Shown here: positions 1 to 7,746 of the stretch, one piece after another | Layout: the number at the start of each line of letters is the position of its first letter | Numbering within the stretch: the first letter of the stretch is position 1 | The notes under the pieces: model-generated | Told to the model about the DNA's origin: nothing | Databases searched by the model: none | What the model saw: the letters and a program-made list of their open reading frames with translations, nothing else | Program-made: the position numbers and the translations under genes | Origin: Proteobacteria bacterium UBA964 | Lineage (GTDB): Bacteria; Pseudomonadota; Gammaproteobacteria; Steroidobacterales; Steroidobacteraceae | Direction of reading: 5' to 3' | NCBI GenBank assembly: GCA_002292945.1 | Contig: DBCG01000124.1 | Coordinates: forward strand, 693-9,026 | DNA length: 8,334 bases

Positions 1-3000
1 GCGCCCCACGCGCAGAAGGGGCTCACGCCGCTCGCCTTCGTGCGTCCCGCGCCAGGCCGCAAGCTCGCCGCCGAGGACCGACGACGGCTCATCGAGATCG
101 TGCGACAGGAGAAAGGTCAGGTCGCGGTCCCCGAAGATTTCATCGAGGTCACGCAGTTCCCGGAGACCCGCAGCGGGAAGTACATGCGCCGCATGGTGCG
201 CGCGCTGGTCGAGGGCCAAGACGTCGGTGACACCTCGACGCTGCGAAATCCTGAATCGATCGGCGAACTGCGCCGTGCGATCGGTGAGTGGCAGGAGCGC
301 CAACGCGTCGCCGACGAGCAGCGCCTGTTCGAGGATTTCCGCTACTTCCGCGTCCATTACCACGCGCTCGGGCCGCCGCGTCGCCGTCGCAGCGCCCGCA
401 CCCCCGACCGGATCGCCTTGGTGACGGTCACCAACCCGCCGGTCAACGCACTCAACGAGCGCGCACTGGACGAGCTCAACATCGTCATCGATCACGTCTC
501 GCGGCGCGACGACGTGAAGGCGGTGGTGTTCACGGGTCAAGGCTCAGCGGCGTTCGTCGCCGGCGCTGACATCCGTCAGCTGCTCGAGGATGTGCACACG
601 CTGGAGGAGGCGCTGCCGTTGCCGAACAACGCGCACCTCGCGTTCCGGAAGATCGAGGCGATGGACAAGCCCGCCATCGCCGCCATCAACGGCGTCGCGC
701 TCGGCGGTGGCATGGAGTTCGCGATGGCCTGCCATGTCCGTGTGGCCGAGCCGCTCGCGAGCTTCGGGCAGCCCGAGGTGAGATTGAACCTGTTGCCGGG
801 CTACGGTGGTACACAAAGATTGCCGCGGCTGCTCGAGGAGTCCGGGCACGGTGCGCCGCTCGCCCGCGCGCTCGAGATCATCATGGGTGGCCGCACGGTC
901 ACGGCGCAGGAGATGCTCGCCGATGGTCTGCTGCATGCCCTCGCGGGCAGCGATACGGATGGCGGACATGCAGGCGAGGATGTGGTGTCGCTCGCCACAC
1001 GCCTTGCTGCGGGATTCATCGCTGCCCCTTCAGGGCGCAACCTCGTCGCACGTGCGTTCGCGGCGCGTAAGGCCGCGAACATCGCCTGGCAACGACCGGG
1101 GCGCGATGCACTCGAGGCGTCGCTGCAGAGGCCGGAGGTGGTCCGGTTGTTTGCGCAAGCCGAGCGTGTGGGGCGCGGGCCGACCTCGGCGCGCATCCTG
1201 GACGCCGTGCGTACCGGCTGGGAGCAGGGGTTCTCGGCGGGACTGGCACGCGAGGCGCAGTTATTCGCCGAGGCGGTGATCGATCCCCAAGGCGGAAAGG
1301 CCGGGATCCAAGACTTCCTCGACAAGCGCAGCGCGCCCTTGCCGGTGCGGAGCACGACTTACCCATCGACCGATGACGAGAGCGCCATCGCGGCGATGGT
1401 GCGCCGTGGCGAACTGCTGCCGGTCGGCGCAGCGTTCTTCCCAGGGCTCACGCCTCTGCCCGTCTGGCAGTACGGTCACGCCGTCATTCGTGATCCGGCG
1501 ACCGGCGCGCCGGCGCACGGCCTGCCGAAGGATTCCGAGCGCGAGATCCTCTTGCCGGTCCCGCACCCGGAGCCGAACGAGGCACTGGTCTATGTGCTCG
1601 CGTCCGAGGTCAACTTCAACGATATCTGGGCGCTCACCGGTATCCCGGTGTCGCCGTTCGAGAACCACGACCTCGACCATCAGGTGACCGGTTCGGGCGG
1701 CGTCGCACTCGTGGCGGCGGTCGGCAGCGAGGTGAAGCGCGAGGGCCGCATCAAGGTGGGCGACCTTGTCACGGTGTACTCGGGCCAGAGCGACCTGCTC
1801 TCGCCGCTCGCCGCACGGGATCCGATGTACGCCGGTTTCTCCATCCAAGGCTACGAGACCGATACCGGCAGCCATCAGCAGTTCCTGGTCACACAGGGAC
1901 CGCAGCTGCATCCCTTGCCGCCGGACCTCACGCTCGAAGCGGCCGGGTCCTATGTGCTCAACCTGGGCACGGTGGTGCGCGCGCTGTTCACCACGCTGCG
2001 CATCCGTTCGGGCAAGACGCTCTTCGTCGAAGGCGCGGCGACGGGCACCGGATTCGAGGCGCTCAAGAGCGGCGCCCGCAACGGTCTGGCTGCGGTCGGG
2101 CTCGTCTCGAGCCCGGAGCGTGCAGCGTTCATCCAGCGCCATGGCGCGACCGGTGCGCTCGATCGGCGCGATCCGCGCTGGGCCGCAGCGTTCACGCCGG
2201 TACCGGCATCACCCGAGGCGATCGCGGCGTGGGAACGCGCCGGTGAGCCGCTGCTCGCCGAGATGCGCGCGCAGACCGGCGGCCGTCTCGCGGACTACGC
2301 GGTATCGCACGCCGGACAGGAATCCTTCCCGCGCTCGTTCCAGCTGCTCGCCGAGCACGGCACGCTGACGTTCTACGGCGCGACCAGCGGCTACTGGTTC
2401 TCGTTCGCCGGCAAGCCCGGTGAAGTCCCGCCCGAGGAGATGCTGCGCCGCGCGGGCCTGCGGGCCGGTGAGGCGGTGTTGCTCTATTACGGTGTCGTGC
2501 CCGGTGATGACGGCCGCACGGGCGTCGGTCACGGTGCGTTGCTCGACCCCGTGGGTCTGGAGGCCATCGAAGCGGTGCGTGCCGCCGGCGGCCGGCTCGT
2601 CGTGGCCACCCTGAGCGATGCGCAGCGCGAGTTCGTGCAGTCACTCGGGTTCGGTGATGCCGTGCGTGGTGTGGTGTCGCTCGAGGAGATCCGCCGCAAG
2701 GAAGGCGCGGACTTCGACTGGCCCGAGGCTTTGCCGGCGATGCCGGACGCCAAGCGAGAGACCGGTCGATTCAAAGAATCGGTCAGGCAGTTCCAGGACC
2801 GGACGATGAAACCGCTGGGCAGCGCGGTCGGCCGTTGGTTGCGCTCCGCCGACAATCCGCGCGGGTATCCGGATCTCGTGGTCGAGCGTGCCGGTCACGA
2901 CGCGCTCGCCGCCTCCACCTCTTTGGTGAAGCCGTTCACCGGCCGGGTGGTGTACTGCGAGTCGATGCAAGGTCGGCGATACACGTTCTATGCACCGCAG

Positions 3001-3282
3001 GTCTGGATGCGGCAACGGCGGATCCTGATGCCGACGGCGACCATCGCCGGCACCCACCTCTGCAACGCCTACGAGGTCGCGCGCATGAACGACATGATCG
3101 CCGCCGGACAGCTGGAGGTCAGCCCGCCGACGATGGTGCCGTGGGAGGCGCTTCCGCAGGCCCATCAATCGATGTGGGACAACACCCACGCGGGTGCCAA
3201 CTACGTGGTCAACCATGCCTTGCCGCGTGCCGGCCTGCGAAGTCGTGACGAACTTTTCCAGGAATGGGGAGCCCGCCCATGA
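1..3282 (+). CDS. pcs: Propionyl-CoA synthase (trifunctional), 5'-truncated by the window edge
   Basis: Pcs converts 3-hydroxypropionate, ATP, CoA and NADPH to propionyl-CoA through 3-HP-CoA and acryloyl-CoA, in the cytoplasm. The frame is open from base 1 (1093 residues seen). The Chloroflexus enzyme is about 1820 residues, so some 700 residues, most of the synthetase domain, lie upstream. Residues 1-75 are the C-terminal lid of an AMP-forming acyl-CoA synthetase, with motif PETRSGK and the likely catalytic lysine K60. Residues about 135-440 are an enoyl-CoA hydratase domain: oxyanion-hole segment FVAGADI (185-191), GGGME with E239, and FGQPE with E259, matching both crotonase catalytic glutamates. 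Residues about 470-1093 are a zinc-free MDR reductase related to crotonyl-CoA reductases, with NADPH-binding GAATGTG at 678-684. A GTG at position 40 is not the start, because synthetase homology continues to its left. The stop overlaps the mcr start as ATGA. Identity is firm from domain order and near-continuous similarity to remembered Chloroflexus Pcs; activity is inferred. Confidence 0.96.
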   Translation, partial: APHAQKGLTPLAFVRPAPGRKLAAEDRRRLIEIVRQEKGQVAVPEDFIEVTQFPETRSGKYMRRMVRALVEGQDVGDTSTLRNPESIGELRRAIGEWQERQRVADEQRLFEDFRYFRVHYHALGPPRRRRSARTPDRIALVTVTNPPVNALNERALDELNIVIDHVSRRDDVKAVVFTGQGSAAFVAGADIRQLLEDVHTLEEALPLPNNAHLAFRKIEAMDKPAIAAINGVALGGGMEFAMACHVRVAEPLASFGQPEVRLNLLPGYGGTQRLPRLLEESGHGAPLARALEIIMGGRTVTAQEMLADGLLHALAGSDTDGGHAGEDVVSLATRLAAGFIAAPSGRNLVARAFAARKAANIAWQRPGRDALEASLQRPEVVRLFAQAERVGRGPTSARILDAVRTGWEQGFSAGLAREAQLFAEAVIDPQGGKAGIQDFLDKRSAPLPVRSTTYPSTDDESAIAAMVRRGELLPVGAAFFPGLTPLPVWQYGHAVIRDPATGAPAHGLPKDSEREILLPVPHPEPNEALVYVLASEVNFNDIWALTGIPVSPFENHDLDHQVTGSGGVALVAAVGSEVKREGRIKVGDLVTVYSGQSDLLSPLAARDPMYAGFSIQGYETDTGSHQQFLVTQGPQLHPLPPDLTLEAAGSYVLNLGTVVRALFTTLRIRSGKTLFVEGAATGTGFEALKSGARNGLAAVGLVSSPERAAFIQRHGATGALDRRDPRWAAAFTPVPASPEAIAAWERAGEPLLAEMRAQTGGRLADYAVSHAGQESFPRSFQLLAEHGTLTFYGATSGYWFSFAGKPGEVPPEEMLRRAGLRAGEAVLLYYGVVPGDDGRTGVGHGALLDPVGLEAIEAVRAAGGRLVVATLSDAQREFVQSLGFGDAVRGVVSLEEIRRKEGADFDWPEALPAMPDAKRETGRFKESVRQFQDRTMKPLGSAVGRWLRSADNPRGYPDLVVERAGHDALAASTSLVKPFTGRVVYCESMQGRRYTFYAPQVWMRQRRILMPTATIAGTHLCNAYEVARMNDMIAAGQLEVSPPTMVPWEALPQAHQSMWDNTHAGANYVVNHALPRAGLRSRDELFQEWGARP
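3266..3271 (+). promoter_or_regulatory. Shine-Dalgarno site of mcr
   Basis: GGGGAG lies 7 bases before the ATG at 3279, inside the last codons of pcs. It decides the start: the in-frame ATG at 3264 lies upstream of this site and would add only five residues. The ATGA overlap at 3279-3282 (mcr start, pcs stop) suggests reinitiation by ribosomes finishing pcs, giving coupled output of the two enzymes. Confidence 0.75.
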
Positions 3283-6200
3283 GCCCTGCCAACAAGAAGC
3301 CCCCTGCAAAGAAGTCTGTCGCGAAGAAGCCTGCCGCGAAGAAGGCGGTGGCCAAGCGATCGATCGCGAAATCTCCGGGGATGCCGCTGCGCCCCGGTCG
3401 CTTGCTGGGCAAGGTCGCGGTGGTCACCGGCGCTGCCGGCGGCATCGGTCAAGTGATCGCACGCCGCTATCTCGAGGAGGGTGCCAAGGTCGTGCTCACC
3501 GGCCGCAACCGCGAGAAACTCGACGCCCTGCGTGTGTCCCTGCTCGCCGCGACGGGCGCAAGCCCCGCTGACGCGCTGACGCTTGCGTTCGACGCCGCCG
3601 ATCCGGGGCAGGCCCGTTTCGGCGTCGAGGCGGTCATACGCGAGTACGGCCGCATCGATATCCTCGTCAACAATGCCGGATCCGCCGGTCCCAAGCAGCC
3701 GATCTTCGAGCAGCCGCTGACGCGCGAGGAACTCGAGGCGCAGCGCGCCGCCGGTTCCACCGACACCGAGACGGTGCGCGATGCCGCCGGCAACCTGCTC
3801 GGCCTCGCCTGGAACATGGTGCGTGCCGCGGCGCCGCATCTCGGCCGCGGATCGAGCGTCATCAACGTCTCGACCATCTTCTCGCGCACCAAATACTACG
3901 GTCGTTCGGCCTATGTGATGCCCAAAGCGGCGCTCAATGCGCTCTCGAAGCAGCTCGCATTGCAGCTCGGCGCCAAGGGCATCCGCGTCAACACCGTGTA
4001 TCCGGGCCCGATCGAGGGTCCGCGCATCCGCAATGTGTTCAGCGCCATGGACAAGGTGCGCAACACGCCGCAGGGCACCACCACCAACGACTTCCTGTCG
4101 GTGATGGCGCTGTCGCGACGCGACGAGGCCTCTGGCGAGGAATACACCTTCCCGACCATCGACGATGTCGCCAACTCCATCGTGTTCCTCGGCAGCGACG
4201 AGTCACGTGCGTTCAGCGCGCAGGGCTTCGAGGTCACCAACGGCATGCAGGTGCCGCATGAGTCGCGTTCGACCTGGGCGTCGCGTCCGGAGCTGCGCAC
4301 CGTCGACGGCACCGGTTCAACGGTGCTGGTCGCTGCGGGCGACCAGGTCGCTGATGCGCTCGCCATCGCGCGTGCGCAGGCAGGCTGCGGCGCGCAGGTC
4401 ATCCTCGGCCTCGGTTCCGAGGAGTCCGTCGAGGCGGCGCGTGCCGGACTGCGTGACAGCGAGGCCGATGCGCGAATCCGGCCAGAGCTCTTCGACCGCC
4501 GCCGTCCGGAGACGCTGGTCAACGCGCTGCAGACCATCACCAAAGATCAGCCGCTGCACGGCGCGATCGTGTTGCCCGCGTTCGGTACCTGGCGCTTCCA
4601 TGCGCCGCTCGCCGAGGCCAGCGATGCCGATGTCGACGCCTTCCTCGGCGCCGAGCTCACGGGCGGGCTGGCCGTGGCGCGCGCGCTGTCCCGTCTCTGG
4701 CGCGAACGCTCGACGCCCGATTCCTGGCTGCGGGTGATCTTCCTGTCGAACGGCTCGGATGGCGCGGGAAACGTCTACGCCGATATCCTGCGCGCCGGGC
4801 TCGAACAGCTGATCCGCGTCTGGCGCGATGAGAGCGAGGTGCAGTGGCGCGCCGGCTTGCGGCCGGTCGCCACTTGGTCGAATCAGATCGTACGCTGGAA
4901 CAACGAGGAGGACCACGGCCTCGCCTTCGCCGCGAATCAGGGCGCACGGCTGCTCTTCACCAAGCGCCGCGTGCCGCAGGTCAACCTTCACGTGCCCGCT
5001 ACATTGGTCGATGCGACCGGCTCGACTCGCCCGGATTTCGGCTGGATCGAATCCTTGATGGGCTTGCATCTCGGCAAATGCGTGCTGGTCACGGGAGGAT
5101 CGGCAGGCATCGGCGGCCAGCTCGCGCGGCTGCTCGCGGTCGCGGGTGCGCGGGTGATGCTCGCAGCGCGTCGCGCCGGTCCGCTGAAGGAGCTGCGCGA
5201 CGGGATCGTGCGCGAGCTCGAAGAGATCGGCTACAACCGTCCGCAGGACCGGGTGCGCCTGCTCGCCGACATCGATGTCGCCGATGAAGCCGCCCTCGGC
5301 AAGGCGGTCGCCGAGACGCTCAGGGCGTTCGGCCGTATCGACTACCTCATCAACAACGCGGGCGTCGCCGGTGCCGAGCAGATGGCGGTGGACATCCAAC
5401 CCAGCGACTGGCGCAACACGTTGAACGCCAATCTGACCTCCAATTACTCCCTGATCGAGAAGGTCGTGCCGCTCATGAAGCGGCAAGGCTCCGGCTACAT
5501 CCTCAACGTCAGCTCCTATTTCGGCGGCGAGAAGTACATCGCGGTCCCGTATCCGAACCGCTCGGATTACGCGGTATCCAAAGCAGGCCAACGCGCGCTG
5601 GTGGAGAACCTCGCGCGCTTCGTCGGACCCGAGATCCAGATCAATGCCATCGCGCCGGGTCCGGTCGAGGGCCAACGTCTGAAGGGCAAGGACGGCAAGG
5701 CCGGGCTCTTCGACCGTCGCGCCAAGCTGATCCTTGAGAACAAGCGGCTGAATCTGGTGCATGACGCTGTGCTGCGCACCGTCGCCGAAGGGGGGCTGCT
5801 CGATGACGCGCTGGCAGCGCTCGAGCCCAATGATGTCGGGCTCTTGCAGGCGCCGGAGGTTCCGGCGCCGCTGCGCGCAGCCGGTGGGCGCATCCGCGGT
5901 GCCGTGCACCATCTGGAGGAGGCCACGCACTCTTCCTTGAAGCATGTGCTGACGCGACCGATGGCGATGCGTCTGATCGCCCGCCTGCGCAACGGCTGTG
6001 TGCTGCTCGATCCGGAGGCGCGTGCGCGCGCTGAGGCGTGGGTCATGCGCCTGCCCGAACCTGCCGAGCCGTTCGTCGATCCCGCGCGCATCGACGAGGA
6101 GGCCGGCCGCATCCGTGACGGCGTGCTCGGCATGCTGCATCTACATCGCATGCCGACGGAGATCGATGTCGCCCTTGCCACCGTGTTCTTCATGGCGGAC

Positions 6201-7037
6201 CGCGCGATCTCCGGCGAGACTTTCGAACCCTCGGGCGGCCTGCAGCAGGAGCGCACGATCACCGAGCGTGAACTCTTCGGTCGGGCCAAGCCCGAGCGTG
6301 TGCGGCGCATGGAAGGCGAGACGGTCTGGTTGATCGGCGAGCATATGGTCGAGCCGCTCGCTGCCGTCGCTCGGTTGTTCTTGGCGGAAGGCCATGTCGG
6401 CAGCATCGTCGCGCTCACCCGTACCACGGAGGCGGGTGAGAGGATCCGCGCCCTGCTCGGGCGCGCGCTGGGCCACGATCGCGTGTCCTACCGGACCGTG
6501 GGCGATGATGGCTTGGAGGCCAGCATGGATGCGGCCTATGCAGAGGGCGGTGCGCCCGCCGCGGTCATCTCGACGCCGTTCGCGCCGATCCCACAGGCCT
6601 TGTTCGGTGTCGCCGGCAAGGACCACCTCGATGCGACCGGATTTGCGGAACTGGTCGAGACCAATCTGACGCACCACTTCCGCGTCGCGCGCAAGGTCTC
6701 GCTGTTCAAGGGTGCACGGCTGATCCTGGTGTCGCCCGATGTGCCGGTGGGCGGCACACTGCCGCAGTTCGCCATGGCGAACTTCGTCAAGACCACGTTG
6801 CACGCCTTCACCGCGACCCTCGGTGTCGAGAACGAACGGCTGCCGACCGGGGTCCCCGTGAACCAGGTCAACCTGACGCGGCGCATGCGCAGCGAAGAGC
6901 CGCGCGATGCCGCCGAGCAGGCCGAGGAGTACCAACGCTTCGCGCATGCGGTGCTGCTGGCTGCTGCGCCGATCGTCGAGGCACAGGAGAGCCGCTACCG
7001 CGCACGGATCTACCGCGGCCTCGCGATCACGGTCTGA
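3279..7037 (+). CDS. mcr: Bifunctional malonyl-CoA reductase
   Basis: Mcr reduces malonyl-CoA with two NADPH to 3-hydroxypropionate via malonate semialdehyde; the cytoplasmic product is the substrate of Pcs, encoded just upstream. The protein is 1252 residues (Chloroflexus Mcr about 1220). Residues 1-34 are a Lys/Ala-rich tail. The N-terminal half (about 40-585) starts with a full SDR domain: TGAAGGIG 50-57, NNAG 131-134, S198, Y212 and K216; a second SDR-like unit (about 345-585) lacks these motifs. The C-terminal half (about 590-1252) repeats the plan: TGGSAGIG 605-612, NNAG 692-695, S745/S746, Y764 and K768, then a degenerate unit from about 1013. From work on the Chloroflexus enzyme, the C-terminal half makes the semialdehyde and the N-terminal half reduces it to 3-HP. 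The start at 3279 is chosen from the GGGGAG site and the ATGA overlap with pcs. Similarity to Chloroflexus Mcr runs to the last residues (ending AITV). No key motif is missing. Confidence 0.96.
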   Translation: MSPANKKPPAKKSVAKKPAAKKAVAKRSIAKSPGMPLRPGRLLGKVAVVTGAAGGIGQVIARRYLEEGAKVVLTGRNREKLDALRVSLLAATGASPADALTLAFDAADPGQARFGVEAVIREYGRIDILVNNAGSAGPKQPIFEQPLTREELEAQRAAGSTDTETVRDAAGNLLGLAWNMVRAAAPHLGRGSSVINVSTIFSRTKYYGRSAYVMPKAALNALSKQLALQLGAKGIRVNTVYPGPIEGPRIRNVFSAMDKVRNTPQGTTTNDFLSVMALSRRDEASGEEYTFPTIDDVANSIVFLGSDESRAFSAQGFEVTNGMQVPHESRSTWASRPELRTVDGTGSTVLVAAGDQVADALAIARAQAGCGAQVILGLGSEESVEAARAGLRDSEADARIRPELFDRRRPETLVNALQTITKDQPLHGAIVLPAFGTWRFHAPLAEASDADVDAFLGAELTGGLAVARALSRLWRERSTPDSWLRVIFLSNGSDGAGNVYADILRAGLEQLIRVWRDESEVQWRAGLRPVATWSNQIVRWNNEEDHGLAFAANQGARLLFTKRRVPQVNLHVPATLVDATGSTRPDFGWIESLMGLHLGKCVLVTGGSAGIGGQLARLLAVAGARVMLAARRAGPLKELRDGIVRELEEIGYNRPQDRVRLLADIDVADEAALGKAVAETLRAFGRIDYLINNAGVAGAEQMAVDIQPSDWRNTLNANLTSNYSLIEKVVPLMKRQGSGYILNVSSYFGGEKYIAVPYPNRSDYAVSKAGQRALVENLARFVGPEIQINAIAPGPVEGQRLKGKDGKAGLFDRRAKLILENKRLNLVHDAVLRTVAEGGLLDDALAALEPNDVGLLQAPEVPAPLRAAGGRIRGAVHHLEEATHSSLKHVLTRPMAMRLIARLRNGCVLLDPEARARAEAWVMRLPEPAEPFVDPARIDEEAGRIRDGVLGMLHLHRMPTEIDVALATVFFMADRAISGETFEPSGGLQQERTITERELFGRAKPERVRRMEGETVWLIGEHMVEPLAAVARLFLAEGHVGSIVALTRTTEAGERIRALLGRALGHDRVSYRTVGDDGLEASMDAAYAEGGAPAAVISTPFAPIPQALFGVAGKDHLDATGFAELVETNLTHHFRVARKVSLFKGARLILVSPDVPVGGTLPQFAMANFVKTTLHAFTATLGVENERLPTGVPVNQVNLTRRMRSEEPRDAAEQAEEYQRFAHAVLLAAAPIVEAQESRYRARIYRGLAITV
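3306..3374 (+). repeat. Degenerate 15-bp tandem repeat encoding the AKKxx tail of Mcr
   Basis: Four 15-base units (3306-3320, 3321-3335, 3336-3350, 3351-3365) and a partial fifth (to 3374) follow the pattern GCN-AAG-AAG-NNN-NNN. They encode AKKSV, AKKPA, AKKAV, AKRSI and AKS. Residues 6-31 of Mcr carry ten lysines and one arginine with no acidic residue. The pattern resembles H1-like, AlgP and PhaF basic tails, which are typically disordered and bind nucleic acid or polyanions. Its role on this enzyme is unknown. Confidence 0.8.
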
Positions 7038-7052
7038 CGAGGCGATCGGCGG

Positions 7053-7058
7053 TATCAT
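7053..7058 (+). promoter_or_regulatory. Possible -10 element for a leaderless ycbL/gloC transcript
   Basis: TATCAT matches TATAAT at five of six positions and sits in the 27-base gap after mcr. Six bases separate it from the ATG at 7065, so transcription would begin at or next to the A of the start codon. No convincing Shine-Dalgarno site precedes this gene, which fits a leaderless mRNA. I see no good -35 at the normal spacing (the region falls in the end of mcr) and no extended -10 TG, so this is only a candidate. Confidence 0.35.
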
Positions 7059-7064
7059 CGGCGC

Positions 7065-7715
7065 ATGCGTCTCGAAGTCGTCCCGGTCACGCCCTTTCAG
7101 CAGAACTGCTCGGTGTTGTGGTGTGAATCCACCCGCCGGGCGGCGGTGGTCGATCCGGGAGGCGAGATCGATCGTCTGCTCGCGGTGGTGGCGAAGCATG
7201 GGCTGACCCTCGAGAAGATCCTCATCACCCATGCCCACCTCGATCACGCGGGTGGTACCGCCGAGCTCGCCCGTCGCAGCGGTGTGCCCATCGAGGGTCC
7301 GCAACAGGGCGACCAGTTCTGGATCGAGCAGATGCCGGCCCAAGCCCGGATGTTCGGCTTTCCGCCGAGCGAGGCGTTCATACCGGATCGTTGGCTGCAG
7401 CACGGCGATCGGGTGACGGTGGGTGAACTCGAGTTCGAGGTCCTGCATTGCCCGGGGCATACGCCCGGTCATGTGGTGTTCTTCCAGCGCGAAGCGCAGT
7501 ACGCGATCGTCGGCGACGTGATCTTCGCCGGCTCGATCGGCCGCACGGATTTTCCGCGGGGCGATCATGCACAACTGTTGGCATCGATCCGTGAGCGTTT
7601 GTTCCCGCTCGGCGATGACATCACATTCCTGCCGGGCCATGGGCCCGAGTCGACCTTCGGTGAGGAACGCCGCCACAACCCGTTCGTCGCCGACCGCCTG
7701 TTCGCTGGCCGTTGA
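7065..7715 (+). CDS. gloC: Glyoxalase-II-type MBL-fold hydrolase (YcbL/GloC family)
   Basis: The 216-residue product is a single metallo-beta-lactamase-fold hydrolase of the short glyoxalase II type, without the C-terminal helical domain of classical GloB. E. coli GloC (YcbL, 215 residues) hydrolyses S-D-lactoylglutathione to D-lactate and glutathione, completing methylglyoxal detoxification in the cytoplasm. Metal-ligand motifs are intact: THAHLDH (H56, H58, D60, H61), H132 in GHTPGH, D151 in the GDVIF motif, and H192 in PGHGP. Other family stretches are present (FQQNCSVLWCE near the N-terminus, PDRWL at 107-111, DFPRGDH at 162-168). No signal peptide is seen. It begins 27 bases after mcr without a clear ribosome binding site, so it may have its own promoter and start leaderless. 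No functional link to the 3-HP enzymes is shown; a related thioesterase activity on another acyl-thiol is possible. Confidence 0.9.
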   Translation: MRLEVVPVTPFQQNCSVLWCESTRRAAVVDPGGEIDRLLAVVAKHGLTLEKILITHAHLDHAGGTAELARRSGVPIEGPQQGDQFWIEQMPAQARMFGFPPSEAFIPDRWLQHGDRVTVGELEFEVLHCPGHTPGHVVFFQREAQYAIVGDVIFAGSIGRTDFPRGDHAQLLASIRERLFPLGDDITFLPGHGPESTFGEERRHNPFVADRLFAGR

Positions 7716-7733
7716 GCTGCGGCCCCGTCCGCG

Positions 7734-7739
7734 AGGGAG
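7734..7739 (+). promoter_or_regulatory. Shine-Dalgarno site of the amidase gene
   Basis: AGGGAG lies seven bases before the ATG at 7747, in the 31-base gap after the gloC-like gene. It fixes the start that gives the lipoprotein signal. There is no terminator-like hairpin in the gap, so read-through from gloC is plausible. Confidence 0.7.
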
Positions 7740-7746
7740 TCACGCC

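Noticed and set aside
40..42. GTG as the start codon of the first gene.
   Set aside because: The frame is open to base 1, and the residues to its left fit the continuing synthetase C-terminal domain, so the gene starts outside the window.
2581..2592. Palindrome GCCGCCGGCGGC.
   Set aside because: It lies within Ala/Gly codons of the Pcs reductase domain, as expected by chance in high-GC coding DNA, with no U-tract to suggest a terminator.
3356..3367. Twelve-base palindrome GCGATCGATCGC.
   Set aside because: It falls inside the codons of the repetitive Mcr tail and is explained by coding for AKRSIA; no partner sites were noticed.
3381..3383. ATG (M35) as the true mcr start, which would remove the lysine-rich tail.
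   Set aside because: The only G-rich tract before it directly abuts the ATG and cannot act as a normal ribosome binding site. The ATG at 3279 has a well-spaced GGGGAG and overlaps the pcs stop. M35 remains a minor alternative.
7045..7063. Direct repeat ATCGGCG (7045-7051 and 7057-7063) flanking the -10-like hexamer.
   Set aside because: Seven bases in high-GC sequence, the second copy overlapping the hexamer; too short to call an operator without comparative support.
4317..7676. Two long minus-strand open frames (4317-6140 and 6141-7676) lying end to end.
   Set aside because: They lie opposite mcr and the gloC-like gene, whose + strand products are clear family members. Their translations show no recognisable domain and have the Arg/His-rich make-up typical of shadow frames in high-GC DNA.
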